From Actinomycetes bacterium (GTDB lineage: Bacteria > Actinomycetota > Actinomycetes > Mycobacteriales > Micromonosporaceae): DNA of 20,767 nt. A program made the translations under genes and the position numbers. The stretch is from contig JAEYGD010000550.1 of assembly GCA_023402505.1 (NCBI GenBank), positions 1 to 20,767 of the forward strand, read 5' to 3'. Shown here in pieces: positions 8,357-16,282 of the stretch. The notes beneath the pieces were generated by a model. The model had not been told where the DNA came from, ran no database searches, and worked only from the letters and a program-made list of their open reading frames with translations. Position 1 is the first letter of the stretch. Each line of letters begins with the position of its first letter.

Positions 8357-9432
8357 CGCATCTGCGCGTACCCGGCACCGAGCCCGGCGCGCCGGCCGGG
8401 CCCGGCGGCACGGACGTCGCCGACGACCGTCGGTGGCACCGACCCGGCGGCCGGCGGGAACTCGTCGAGCGGCTCTTCGCCGTCCAGAGCCTCTTCGCGC
8501 TGCTCCTGGTCTTCGTGCTGGCCATCGTCTTCTCGCCGCGGCGGGAGGGCGAGATCCTGTTCCTGTCCGCGGAGAACCTCGGCAACATCGTCCGCGCCGT
8601 CTCCGAGATCGGCATCATCGCGGTCGGCATGACGTTCGTGGTCCTGCTCGGCGGCATCGACCTGTCCGTCGGCGCGATCCTCGGGCTCTCGGCCGTCGGC
8701 ACCGCGACGTTGATGGTCGACTCCGGGCTCGGCATCCTGCCCGCGGTGACCGTCGTCCTGCTGATCGGCGCGGTGTTCGGCGCTCTGCAGGGCTACGCGA
8801 CGGCCCGGCTCGGCATCCAGTCGTTCATCGTCACCCTCGCGGGGCTTCAGGTGGCCCGCGGCCTCGCCCGGATCTGGTCGGGCGGGCTCGGCATCCCGAT
8901 CGCGTACGGCGACGGCCCGCAGGAGGCACCGCCGGCCTTCGAGATCCTCAACGGCACGATCAACGGGGTGGTGCCCGTACCGGCGGTGCTGTTCATCGCC
9001 ATCGGGGCCGCCGCGATCGTCGTGCTGCGCAAGACCGCGTTCGCCCGCCACGTCTACGCCATCGGCGGCAACGAGAAGGCCGCCCGGCTCTCCGGCGTGC
9101 CGGTGCTGCGGGTCAAGGTCGCGGTGTTCGCCATCGCCGGCCTGCTCGCCGCCGTGGCCGGCATCATCCACGCCGGTCAGCTCAACCAGGGCAGTCCCAA
9201 CGACGGTGCCGGCTACGAGCTGGACGCGATCGCCGCGGTGGTCATCGGCGGCACCAGCCTGGCCGGCGGCACCGGTTCGATGGGCGGCACCCTCGCCGGG
9301 GCGCTGCTGCTCGGGATCCTCAACAACATCCTCGCGCTCAACAACATCGACGCCAACGTGCAGCTACTGATCAAGGGACTGGTGATCGTGGCCGCCGCGG
9401 CCCTGCAGAGGTTCCGCCGCGGCGTCGTCTGA
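8353..9432 (+). CDS. Sugar ABC transporter permease, RbsC type
   Basis: The start is taken at the ATG (8353) that overlaps the ATPase stop by 4 nt. The frame stays open far upstream, but that part is antiparallel noise inside the ATPase gene. The product has 359 residues: about 45 hydrophilic N-terminal residues, then many hydrophobic helices. It carries the RbsC-family motif GGIDLSVG (about 100-107) and a C-terminal VIGGTSLAGGTGSMGGTLAG segment. It forms the membrane channel with the ATPase before it and the binding protein after it. The hydrophilic extension is longer than in E. coli RbsC but not unusual in actinomycetes. Confidence 0.92.
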   Translation: MTHLRVPGTEPGAPAGPGGTDVADDRRWHRPGGRRELVERLFAVQSLFALLLVFVLAIVFSPRREGEILFLSAENLGNIVRAVSEIGIIAVGMTFVVLLGGIDLSVGAILGLSAVGTATLMVDSGLGILPAVTVVLLIGAVFGALQGYATARLGIQSFIVTLAGLQVARGLARIWSGGLGIPIAYGDGPQEAPPAFEILNGTINGVVPVPAVLFIAIGAAAIVVLRKTAFARHVYAIGGNEKAARLSGVPVLRVKVAVFAIAGLLAAVAGIIHAGQLNQGSPNDGAGYELDAIAAVVIGGTSLAGGTGSMGGTLAGALLLGILNNILALNNIDANVQLLIKGLVIVAAAALQRFRRGVV

Positions 9433-9456
9433 CCCCATCTCGCGACAAAGGAGTCC

Positions 9457-10461
9457 ATGATGCGTACCCGTACCGTCCTGCTCGCGCTGCTGTGCGGCGC
9501 GGCCCTCACCGCCGCCACGGCGTGCAGCGTGGAGAAGCCGTCCGACGGCGGCGACAACGCCGCCGCGGACTGCGGCGCCGGCAAGGATTTCCTGATCGGC
9601 ATGTCGCAGGCCAACAACGCCGAGCCCTACCGGCAGGTGATGAACAACGACGTGCAGGCGGCCGCGAACGCGGTCCCGGGTTTCAAGGTGGTCGTCTCGG
9701 ACGCGGCGCAGGACAACAGCAAGCAGGTCGCCGACGTGGAGAACTTCCTCACCCAGAAGATCAACCTGCTGATCATCTCGCCGAACGAGGCCAAGCCGCT
9801 CACCGCGGTGGTGAAGAAGGCGTACGACCGCGGCATCCCGGTCATCGTGCTGGACCGCAAGGTGGAGGGCGAGGCGTACACGGCCTTCATCGGCGGGGAC
9901 AACGTCGCGATCGGCCGGGCCGCCGGTGAGTTCTACGCCACCACCCTGCTGCCCGACGGCGGCAAGGTCATCGAGATCGCCGGCCTGCCCGGCTCCACGC
10001 CGGCAGCCGAACGGGCCAAGGGCTTCCGGGAGGGCATCGCCGCCAACCCGAAGATCGAGATCGTGGCCTCGCAGCCCGGTGACTGGCTGCGCGAGAAGGG
10101 GCAGGCGGTCGCCGACGCGCTGCTCAAGACGCATCCGGACGTGGCGGCGGTGTACGCGCACAACGACCCGATGGCCGAGGGCGCCTACCTGGCCGCGAAG
10201 GCGGTCGGCCTGCACACGAAGGTGAAGTTCACCGGCATCGACGCGCTGCCGGTGCCCTCGGGTGGTATCCGGGCCGTCGAACAGGGTCGGCTCGCGGCGA
10301 CCTTCCAGTACGCCACCGGTGGCCGCGAGGCCGTCGATCTGGCGCGTCGGATCCTCGTCGACTGCGACAAGGACGTCCCGCGCACCACCACCCTCGACAC
10401 GATGCGGATCACCAAGGACAACGCCGCCGAGACGTACGCCAAGCTCGGCGGCGTCGGCTGA
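9457..10461 (+). CDS. Sugar-binding lipoprotein, RbsB type (periplasmic-binding-protein family 1)
   Basis: The product has about 334 residues. The lipobox is ATAC, with the acylated Cys at residue 23, so the protein should be tethered to the outer face of the membrane. Mature motifs are IGMSQANNAEPYRQVM, VENFLTQKINLLIISP, IPVIVLDRKV and FIGGDNVAIGRAAGE, typical of RbsB/XylF-like receptors. Two adjacent ATGs exist. AAGGAG (9448-9453) is 3 nt from the first but 6 nt from the second, so 9460 is the more likely true start. It lies 24 bp after the permease gene. It should bind a free monosaccharide and give the transporter its specificity; D-arabinose is my inference from the neighbours. Confidence 0.92.
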   Translation: MMRTRTVLLALLCGAALTAATACSVEKPSDGGDNAAADCGAGKDFLIGMSQANNAEPYRQVMNNDVQAAANAVPGFKVVVSDAAQDNSKQVADVENFLTQKINLLIISPNEAKPLTAVVKKAYDRGIPVIVLDRKVEGEAYTAFIGGDNVAIGRAAGEFYATTLLPDGGKVIEIAGLPGSTPAAERAKGFREGIAANPKIEIVASQPGDWLREKGQAVADALLKTHPDVAAVYAHNDPMAEGAYLAAKAVGLHTKVKFTGIDALPVPSGGIRAVEQGRLAATFQYATGGREAVDLARRILVDCDKDVPRTTTLDTMRITKDNAAETYAKLGGVG

Positions 10462-10513
10462 CCGGCCGGCGCGACGGCCGCGACCGGGACGTGGAGATCG
10501 GGGGAGACCTGGC

Positions 10514-12046
10514 ATGACGGTGACCGCGGTGCTCGGCGTCGACATCGGCACCTCCAGCAGCAAGGGGGTCCTCGTCGACGGGTCCGGCCGGGTGCTGCGT
10601 TCCCGCGTCCGGGAACACCGGGTGCAGCGACCGCGACCCGGCTGGGTCGAGATGGACGGCCGGATCTGGTGGGATGAGTTCGTCGCCCTCACCCGCGACC
10701 TGCTCGCCCCCGGCGACGTTCGCGTGGCGGCCGTCGGGGTCAGCGGGATGGGGCCGTGCGTGCTGCTCACCGACGAGCGCGGCACACCCCTGCGGCCGGC
10801 CATCCTGTACGGGGTGGACACCCGGTCCACCCCGCAGATCGACCGGCTCACGCAGCGGTTCGGCGCGGAGGAGATCCTGCGCCGGTGCGGCTCGACGCTG
10901 TCGACGCAGGCGGCCGGCGCGAAGGTCGCCTGGGTCGCCGAGACCGAGCCGGAGCTGTTCGGCCGGGCCCGGCGGCTGTTCATGCCCAGCTCGTGGCTCG
11001 TCTTCAAGCTCACCGGCCGGTACCTGCTCGACCAGCACTCGGCCAGCCAGTGCACGCCGCTGTACGACACCACCGCGCAGGCCTGGTACCGCCCGTGGGC
11101 GGAGGAGATAGCCCCCGGACTGGACCTGCCCGACCTGCGGTGGCCGGGTGACGTGGCCGGGGGTGTCCGCGCCGAGGCCGCCACGGCGACCGGGCTGGCG
11201 CCGGGCACCCCGGTCGTGACCGGAACGATCGACGCCTGGTCGGAGGCGCTCAGCGTGGGCGCCCACGGCGTCGGCGACCTGATGCTCATGTACGGCACCA
11301 CGATGTTCCTGGTGCACACCGTGCCGCGCCAGCTGACCAGCCCGGCACTGTGGGGCACGGTCGGCGCCCTGCCGGGCACCCGCAACCTGGCCGGGGGCAT
11401 GGCGACCTCCGGCGCGATCACCGGATGGCTGCGGGAGCTGTTCGACGCCGCCGACTATCCGGAACTCCTCCGCCTGGCCGAGCGGTCCGGCCCGGGCGCG
11501 CGGGGCCTGCTGATGCTGCCGTTCTTCGCCGGTGAGCGGACACCCATCCTCGACCCCGCAGCCCGCGGCGTGATCGCGGGCCTGACCCTGTCCCACGGGC
11601 GCGGCGACATCTACCGGGCGGCCCTGGAGGCGACCGGCCTGGCGGTACGCCACAACATCGAGGCGATCGAGGCGGCCGGCGGCGACGTCCGCCGCGTCGT
11701 GGCGGTGGGCGGCGGCACGCAGGGTGGCCTCTGGACGCAGATCGTCTCGGACATCACCGGCCGGGCGCAGCACGTTCCGTCGGTCACCATCGGCGCCAGC
11801 TACGGCGCCGCGTTCCTCGCCGCGAGCGCCCTGCAGCGGGTCGACATCCACCGGTGGAACCCGGTCCGGGAGACCCGCGAGCCGCGTCCGGAACTCGCCG
11901 CCGACTACGACGAGCTGTACCAGCTGTACCAGCAGCTGTACGCCGGGTCGAAACCCGTCGCCCACGCGTTGGCCGCCCGGCAGGCGCGCCTCGCGGTCCC
12001 GTCCCGGTCAGGTACCGACGAGCCAGTGGAGGAAGTCAACCCGTGA
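10514..12046 (+). CDS. FGGY-family carbohydrate kinase (xylulokinase/ribulokinase-like)
   Basis: The product has 510 residues. The ATG at 10514 is preceded by a GGGGGAG ribosome binding site. The N-terminal phosphate-binding loop is GVDIGTSSSKG (D10). A candidate catalytic Asp lies in GTIDAWSEALSVG (D240). GDLMLMYGTTMFL and VAVGGGTQGG are the C-lobe nucleotide-binding motifs. FGGY kinases phosphorylate ketoses such as D-xylulose, D- or L-ribulose and L-fuculose. The overlap with the isomerase gene (GTGA) argues for consecutive steps on one sugar. With a FucI-type isomerase and no aldolase or epimerase alongside, D-ribulose to D-ribulose-5-phosphate is the simplest reading, but xylulokinase activity cannot be excluded from sequence. 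Confidence 0.9.
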   Translation: MTVTAVLGVDIGTSSSKGVLVDGSGRVLRSRVREHRVQRPRPGWVEMDGRIWWDEFVALTRDLLAPGDVRVAAVGVSGMGPCVLLTDERGTPLRPAILYGVDTRSTPQIDRLTQRFGAEEILRRCGSTLSTQAAGAKVAWVAETEPELFGRARRLFMPSSWLVFKLTGRYLLDQHSASQCTPLYDTTAQAWYRPWAEEIAPGLDLPDLRWPGDVAGGVRAEAATATGLAPGTPVVTGTIDAWSEALSVGAHGVGDLMLMYGTTMFLVHTVPRQLTSPALWGTVGALPGTRNLAGGMATSGAITGWLRELFDAADYPELLRLAERSGPGARGLLMLPFFAGERTPILDPAARGVIAGLTLSHGRGDIYRAALEATGLAVRHNIEAIEAAGGDVRRVVAVGGGTQGGLWTQIVSDITGRAQHVPSVTIGASYGAAFLAASALQRVDIHRWNPVRETREPRPELAADYDELYQLYQQLYAGSKPVAHALAARQARLAVPSRSGTDEPVEEVNP

Positions 12047-13677
12047 GCAACTACACCATGCCGGTGCTGGCCGACCCGCCCGCCGCCGCACCCCGTACCG
12101 TCTACACCGTCGCCAGCGGTGACCTGCGGCTGAGCGCGAACGTCACCGGCTGGCCGACCCAGCAACGCCTGGAAGCCGACCTCGCCGCCGCCGTCACCGC
12201 CCTGGGCTGGCACACCCGGCGGGCCCACCCGGTGGACCCGGTCGCCGGGCACGGCTTCATCGACAGCCAGCGCGCCGGCATCGAGGTCTTCCAGGAGATC
12301 CCCCCGGACGCGCCGCTGGTCGTCGTGGAGGCGGTGTGGCAGTACAGCCACCACGTGCTGGCCGGGCTGCGTGCCCACCGGGGACCGATCCTGCTCGTGG
12401 CGAACTGGAGCGGACAGTTCCCCGGCCTGGTCGGCCTGCTCAATCTCGCCGGCAGCCTCACCAAGGCGGGGGTGCGTTACTCGGCGCTGTGGAGCGAGGA
12501 CTTCACCGACGAGTGGGCCCGTGACGGACTGAAGGCGTGGCTGGAGACCGGCGAGGTGGTGCACGACCAGAGCCACGTACGGGACCTGCCGCCGATGCCG
12601 TCCGGCGCCGAGCTCGACCTCGGGGTGGCGCTGGCCCGCCAGCTGCGGCGCCGCCCGGCCGTCATCGGGGTCTTCGACGAGGGCTGCATGGGCATGTACA
12701 ACGCGATCATCGACGACGAGCTGCTCAACCCCCTCGGGGTCTACAAGGAGCGGCTGTCCCAGAGCGCTCTGGTCGCGGAGATGTCCCGGGTGTCCGACGA
12801 GGAGGCGTACGCGGTGCGGGCCTGGCTCGACGCCGCCGGCATGACCTTCCACACCGGCACCGACGAGGCGACCGAACTGACCGACGCGCAACTGCTCAGC
12901 CAGTTCAAGATGTACATCGCCGCATTGCGCATCGCCGACGACTTCGGGCTGGACGCCGTCGGCATCCAGTACCAGCAGGGGCTCAAGGACACGGTGCCGG
13001 CGAGTGACCTGGCCGAAGGGCTGCTGAACAACGTCTCGCGCCCGCCGGTGCGCAGCCGCGACGGGTCGCGCGAACTCTACCCGGGGCGGGCCCTGCCGCA
13101 CTTCAACGAGGTCGACGAGGGCGTCGCGGTGGACTCGCTCGTCACGAACCGGATCTGGACGGCGATGGGGATGGACCCGGCCACCACGCTGCACGACATC
13201 CGCTGGGGGGAACGGTACGGCCCGGACTTCGTCTGGGTGTTCGAGATCTCCGGGTCGGTGCCGGCGTCCCACAACGGCGGCTACGACCGGTCGTACAGCA
13301 TGCGGCAACCGCCGATGTACTTCCCGCTGGGCGGGGGCACCCTGAGCGGCGTCTCCCGGCCGGGAGAGATCGTCTGGTCCCGGATCTTCATCATGGACCG
13401 GGTGTTGCACGCCGACCTCGGCCGGGGCAGCGTCGTGGAGCTGCCGGCGGAGGAGACCCGGCGCCGGCTGGCGGCGACCACCCCGCAGTGGCCGATCATG
13501 CACGCCGTACTGCACGGTGTCGGCCGGGACCAGTTGATGGCCCGGCACAAGGCCAACCACGTCAACGTGGTCTACGCCGACGACGCCGCGACCGCCGACC
13601 GTGCCCTGCTGGTCAAGGCCGCGATGCTCGACGCCCTCGGGGTGCGGGTGCACCTGTGCGGTGACGTCGCCGTGTGA
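12043..13677 (+). CDS. L-fucose/D-arabinose isomerase-family protein (FucI-like, divergent)
   Basis: GTG at 12043 is chosen because GGAGGAAG (12028-12035) is correctly spaced and the start overlaps the kinase stop by 4 nt. The next ATG, at 12058, has no such site. The product has 544 residues. It matches the FucI fold by eye: GCMGMYNAIIDDELLNPLG corresponds to the SMG...D...LG segment of E. coli FucI. Candidate metal ligands are E356 (FNEVDEG), D385 (LHDIRW) and H506 (KANHVNVVY), in the same order as Glu, Asp and His of FucI. FucI enzymes interconvert aldose and ketose with Mn2+ and accept L-fucose and D-arabinose. Overall similarity to E. coli FucI is weak, so the substrate is open. It is the last gene of the operon. 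Confidence 0.8.
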   Translation: MSNYTMPVLADPPAAAPRTVYTVASGDLRLSANVTGWPTQQRLEADLAAAVTALGWHTRRAHPVDPVAGHGFIDSQRAGIEVFQEIPPDAPLVVVEAVWQYSHHVLAGLRAHRGPILLVANWSGQFPGLVGLLNLAGSLTKAGVRYSALWSEDFTDEWARDGLKAWLETGEVVHDQSHVRDLPPMPSGAELDLGVALARQLRRRPAVIGVFDEGCMGMYNAIIDDELLNPLGVYKERLSQSALVAEMSRVSDEEAYAVRAWLDAAGMTFHTGTDEATELTDAQLLSQFKMYIAALRIADDFGLDAVGIQYQQGLKDTVPASDLAEGLLNNVSRPPVRSRDGSRELYPGRALPHFNEVDEGVAVDSLVTNRIWTAMGMDPATTLHDIRWGERYGPDFVWVFEISGSVPASHNGGYDRSYSMRQPPMYFPLGGGTLSGVSRPGEIVWSRIFIMDRVLHADLGRGSVVELPAEETRRRLAATTPQWPIMHAVLHGVGRDQLMARHKANHVNVVYADDAATADRALLVKAAMLDALGVRVHLCGDVAV

Positions 13678-13685
13678 CCCGCCGA

Positions 13686-13709
13686 CGGGGCGGCGGCGCG
13701 GCCGTCCCG
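13686..13709. terminator. Hairpin between convergent isomerase and lacI genes
   Basis: A 9-bp GC-rich stem (one G.U) with a 6-nt loop lies 8 nt after the isomerase stop and 7 nt after the lacI stop. Its position between converging genes suggests a shared, bidirectional terminator. There is no T-run. Confidence 0.5.
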
Positions 13710-13716
13710 CCAGCTG

Positions 13717-14727
13717 TCAGGCCTGCCGGGACAGGGACCGGACCGAACTCTCGCGTACCCGCAGGGCGGTTTTCAGGGTGACCGTCGAGGACGCCTTCCG
13801 GGGGTTGGCGATCCGCTCGGTGAGCAGCGACGCGGCTGCCCGCCCCAGGTCGTACGTGGGTTGCGCGACGGTGCTCAGCGAGGGCCGGACCAGCGGCGCC
13901 CAGGGGATGTCGTCGAACCCGACCACGCCGCACTCGGTCGGAACGTCCACGCCCCGGTCGACCAGGCACCGCATCGCGCCCACCGTCATCAGGTTGTTGG
14001 CGACGAAGACCGCGTCCGGCGGCTCGGCCGCGCTCAGCAGGGACGCCATGGCCTGGTAGCCGCCGTCCTCGCGGAAGTCGGCGTACCGGATCAGGTCCTC
14101 CGTCCCGACGCGGCCGGCCGCGGTCAGGGCCTGCCGGTACCCGCGCAACCGCTGGACGGCGGTGGAGATGCGACGCGGGCCGGTGATGCAGGCGATCCGG
14201 CGGTAGCCGCCGTCGACCAGGTGCGCCGTGGCCAGCTCGGCGCCGTGGACGTTGTCCACCAGCACGGTGTCCACGGCCACCCCGTGCGGCTGCCGGTCGA
14301 TGGCCACGACCGGCATCCGGGCCTCGGTGAGCCGGTTTATCAGCGCCGGCCGGCCGGACGGCGAGATGATCACGCCGGCCATCCGCTGGGCCAGGGCGGC
14401 GCTCACGTACCGGGTCTCCTTGTCCGGATCCTCGTCGCCGTTGCAGAGCACCACCGAGAAGCCCGCCTCCTGAGCCACGTCCTCGATGCCACGGACCAGG
14501 GAGGTGAAGAACGGGTTGCTGATGTCGGAGATGATCACCGCCCAGAGGCTGGTGCGCTGCCGGCGCAGGCTGCGGGCGACCGCGTTGGGGCGGTAGTTCA
14601 GGTCGAGCATCGCCTGGCGGACCCGCGTCGCCAAACCGGGATCCACCGACGAGTGCCCGTTGAGCACTCTGGACACCGTCGACGCCGAGACCTCGGCCGC
14701 TCGAGCCACGTCGTAGATGGTCGTCAT
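13717..14727 (-). CDS. LacI-family transcriptional repressor of the locus
   Basis: The start is set at the ATG at 14727, where the canonical LacI N-terminus begins (MTTIYDVARAAEVSASTVSR) behind a GGGGGA ribosome binding site. An in-frame ATG at 14820 would add 31 residues with no family likeness. The product has 336 residues: helix-turn-helix (4-24), hinge helix NYRPNAVARSL (44-54, with the groove-inserting Leu at 54), then a ribose-binding-protein-like effector domain (60-336). This type of repressor binds palindromes with a central CG and leaves when a sugar binds. Four such palindromes lie in this window, one at its own promoter, so it very likely represses the whole locus and itself. The inducer is probably the imported sugar or a derivative. 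Confidence 0.93.
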   Translation of the reverse strand: MTTIYDVARAAEVSASTVSRVLNGHSSVDPGLATRVRQAMLDLNYRPNAVARSLRRQRTSLWAVIISDISNPFFTSLVRGIEDVAQEAGFSVVLCNGDEDPDKETRYVSAALAQRMAGVIISPSGRPALINRLTEARMPVVAIDRQPHGVAVDTVLVDNVHGAELATAHLVDGGYRRIACITGPRRISTAVQRLRGYRQALTAAGRVGTEDLIRYADFREDGGYQAMASLLSAAEPPDAVFVANNLMTVGAMRCLVDRGVDVPTECGVVGFDDIPWAPLVRPSLSTVAQPTYDLGRAAASLLTERIANPRKASSTVTLKTALRVRESSVRSLSRQA

Positions 14728-14815
14728 GCGGCCGTCCCCCGATTGGTGTCCTGGGCTCAGTCCCGCCTCGAACGCGCGTACCCGGGGATCCGGGCGCCGG
14801 TGTTCGGTGCGGCCC

Positions 14816-14831
14816 ACCATCCGAGGATGGT
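14816..14831. repeat. Short inverted repeat in the lacI leader
   Basis: ACCATCC and GGATGGT are 7-bp arms separated by GA, close to the expected lacI transcription start (about 14834). It could be a 5' mRNA hairpin or a second protein site. It also overlaps the unlikely upstream ATG at 14820. Confidence 0.35.
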
Positions 14832-14840
14832 CAGCATGAG

Positions 14841-14870
14841 ATTCTAGCCGGCAAGCAATCGATTTCTGTC
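14841..14870 (-). promoter_or_regulatory. Promoter of lacI with operator inside
   Basis: On the minus strand TAGAAT (14841-14846) is a good -10. No good -35 exists at 17 bp; the best, CTGACA, is 20 bp upstream (14867-14872), and GACAGA is at 18 bp. The operator lies between the -10 and these candidates, unlike the other three promoters, where it is downstream of the -10. Confidence 0.5.
14855..14866 (+). promoter_or_regulatory. LacI-family operator, copy 4 (autoregulatory)
   Basis: GCAATCGATTTC, identical to copies 1 and 2, lies 127 bp upstream of the lacI start codon and overlaps its promoter. Autorepression is the expected effect. Confidence 0.75.
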
Positions 14871-15573
14871 AGGCAGGTGACCGCGCCCACCGACGCCTTA
14901 CGAGGGCCGGCCGGCAGCACGGCCGGACGAAATGGGTGGCCCCGCCGGCCGGTCCCGCCCTACCTTGTGCTGGATCTTCTTCGTCGCCCACTCGCGAGAG
15001 GACCTCACCCCGCGTGACGCCGCCTGCTCTCTAGACCTGGCATCTCCCGTGCATCGGCACCGACGTCGCCGTCGGTTTCTCCACCATGCCTTCCGTCAGG
15101 TTCTCCAGAGGGATCATGTCTACGCGTCCTCATCTCGTGCTGCCCTGGATCGTTCGGCACACACGCCTTTCCATGCCCATGCCCATGCCGCGCCGCGTGC
15201 ACTGCCGCTGCGCGCCCGCCGGCACCGACGACCGATGGCCCCGACCGCGTGCCGGCGGCACGCCCCTCGACATCCGGCTCCTCGTGCCCGGCGTCGCCGG
15301 TGCGGTGACCGTCCATGAACGTGTCCGGGTGCGGTACCGGGAACCGGCCCCCGCGAAGCGCTACACCGGCGGCTCCTCCTGGCGGGGACCCGAGCCGGAG
15401 CGAGAGCGCAGGTGGCCCCGCCCCGGACTGCACCACGCGGCGGTCCGCGAACGCTCGCTGGCGGCCCGGCGCGAACGAGGGCCGGTCCGATACCGGAGAC
15501 GACGGTGAACGGGTGGTTCACCGGCCGGAGTCCGCCATCCTGCGTCGTCAGCCGTCGGCATCGAACCCGGGCG
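14867..15573. other. About 700 bp without a convincing gene
   Basis: Between the lacI operator and the next hairpin no frame shows a recognisable protein. Around 14930-15115 the DNA is relatively T/C-rich (runs such as CTTCTTCGTCGCCCACTC) and looks like an untranslated leader ending in AGAGGG before ATG 15116. The only frame with coding-like base composition is the doubtful one at 15116-15508. No tRNA, CRISPR or insertion-sequence remnants were seen. Confidence 0.4.
15116..15508 (+). CDS. Doubtful small hypothetical gene
   Basis: This possible 130-residue frame starts at ATG 15116, preceded by AGAGGG. By hand count about 81% of third positions are G or C, rising to about 85-87% in the middle where second positions are near 50%. 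That pattern fits coding DNA, but the antisense frame shares it. The start is rich in Met/Pro (SMPMPMPRR) with two Cys (VHCRCAP), and the C-terminal third is Arg-rich and low in complexity, which argues against a real protein. No family is recognised. It may be a gene remnant behind a genuine leader. Confidence 0.2.
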   Translation: MSTRPHLVLPWIVRHTRLSMPMPMPRRVHCRCAPAGTDDRWPRPRAGGTPLDIRLLVPGVAGAVTVHERVRVRYREPAPAKRYTGGSSWRGPEPERERRWPRPGLHHAAVRERSLAARRERGPVRYRRRR

Positions 15574-15611
15574 GTCACGGTGTCGGCACGTCGGACTGCC
15601 GACACCGTGAC
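15574..15611. terminator. Perfect 15-bp stem hairpin downstream of the RibD-C-like gene
   Basis: GTCACGGTGTCGGCA and its exact reverse complement flank an 8-nt loop (CGTCGGAC). On the minus strand it starts 17 nt after the stop codon at 15629, the right place for a terminator. No T-run follows. It would also stop plus-strand transcripts. Confidence 0.75.
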
Positions 15612-15628
15612 GGGTTGCCTGCCCGGCG

Positions 15629-16282
15629 CTACCGGGTCTGGTCGTCGCGGCCGGTGCCGCGGTCGGGCGCGCCCATGTCCCCGGTCGCGGGCGTGCCGGC
15701 GGCGAGCCCGTAGCGCAGGTACACCGTGCCCTTCGAATTGGCCACCGGTGCGTCGAGGAGGGTCAGGTTCGACGGCACCGCGCCGCCGTCGAAGATCTTC
15801 TTCCCGACGCCGAGCACGATCGGGTGCACCCAGAGGTCGAGACGGTCGAAGAGGCTCTCACGCAGCAGGGTCTGCACCAGGTTCAGGCTGCCGACGACCT
15901 TGATGTGCTCGTGGCGGTCACGGACCTCCCGCACCGCGGCGGCCAGATCCGGGCCGAGCTGCGTGGACCCCGCCCAGGACAGGTCGGGCCGGCCACGGGA
16001 GGCTACGTACTTGGGGATGCGGTTGAACAGGGTGGCGATGTCGTCGTCCTGGCCACCCTCCTGGTGGGGCCAGTAGGCGGCGAAGATGTCATACGTACGC
16101 CGGCCGAGCAGGAGAGCGTCCGTGCCCTCGTAGGCGGCGGCGACCTGCGCCCCGGTGGCCTCGTCGACCAGGGGTGCCTGCCAGCCGCCGAACGGGAACC
16201 CCACCGGGTCCTCGTCAGGGCTGCCGGGCGCCTGCCCGACGAGGTCGAGGGTCGCGAACAACTCGATGTGAATCAGGCCCAT
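15629..16282 (-). CDS. RibD C-terminal/dihydrofolate-reductase-like protein
   Basis: The product has 217 residues; ATG at 16282 has a GGGAG site upstream. The sequence follows the stand-alone RibD_C/YwjB-like dihydrofolate reductase fold: a strand at the N-terminus (LIHIELFATLDLVG), GTDALLLGRRTYDIFAAYWP (about 53-72), NRIPKYVASR, then HIKVVGSLNLVQTLL and LDLWVHPIVLGVGKKIF near 145-165. These are the usual NADPH-binding and core motifs. The family reduces pteridine or flavin-precursor-like substrates, but most stand-alone members have no proven reaction. The last 15 residues are polar and likely disordered. It is apparently a single-gene unit with a strong hairpin behind it and no visible link to the sugar locus. 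Confidence 0.85.
   Translation of the reverse strand: MGLIHIELFATLDLVGQAPGSPDEDPVGFPFGGWQAPLVDEATGAQVAAAYEGTDALLLGRRTYDIFAAYWPHQEGGQDDDIATLFNRIPKYVASRGRPDLSWAGSTQLGPDLAAAVREVRDRHEHIKVVGSLNLVQTLLRESLFDRLDLWVHPIVLGVGKKIFDGGAVPSNLTLLDAPVANSKGTVYLRYGLAAGTPATGDMGAPDRGTGRDDQTR

Noticed and set aside
9364..11421. Long minus-strand open frame across the binding-protein and kinase genes
   Set aside because: It crosses the boundary of two well-supported plus-strand genes and shows no recognisable protein; high GC removes stops from antisense frames.
14728..14820. Longer N-terminus for the LacI protein from ATG 14820
   Set aside because: The extra 31 residues have no family likeness and no SD, while ATG 14727 has GGGGGA upstream and starts exactly at the conserved helix-turn-helix.
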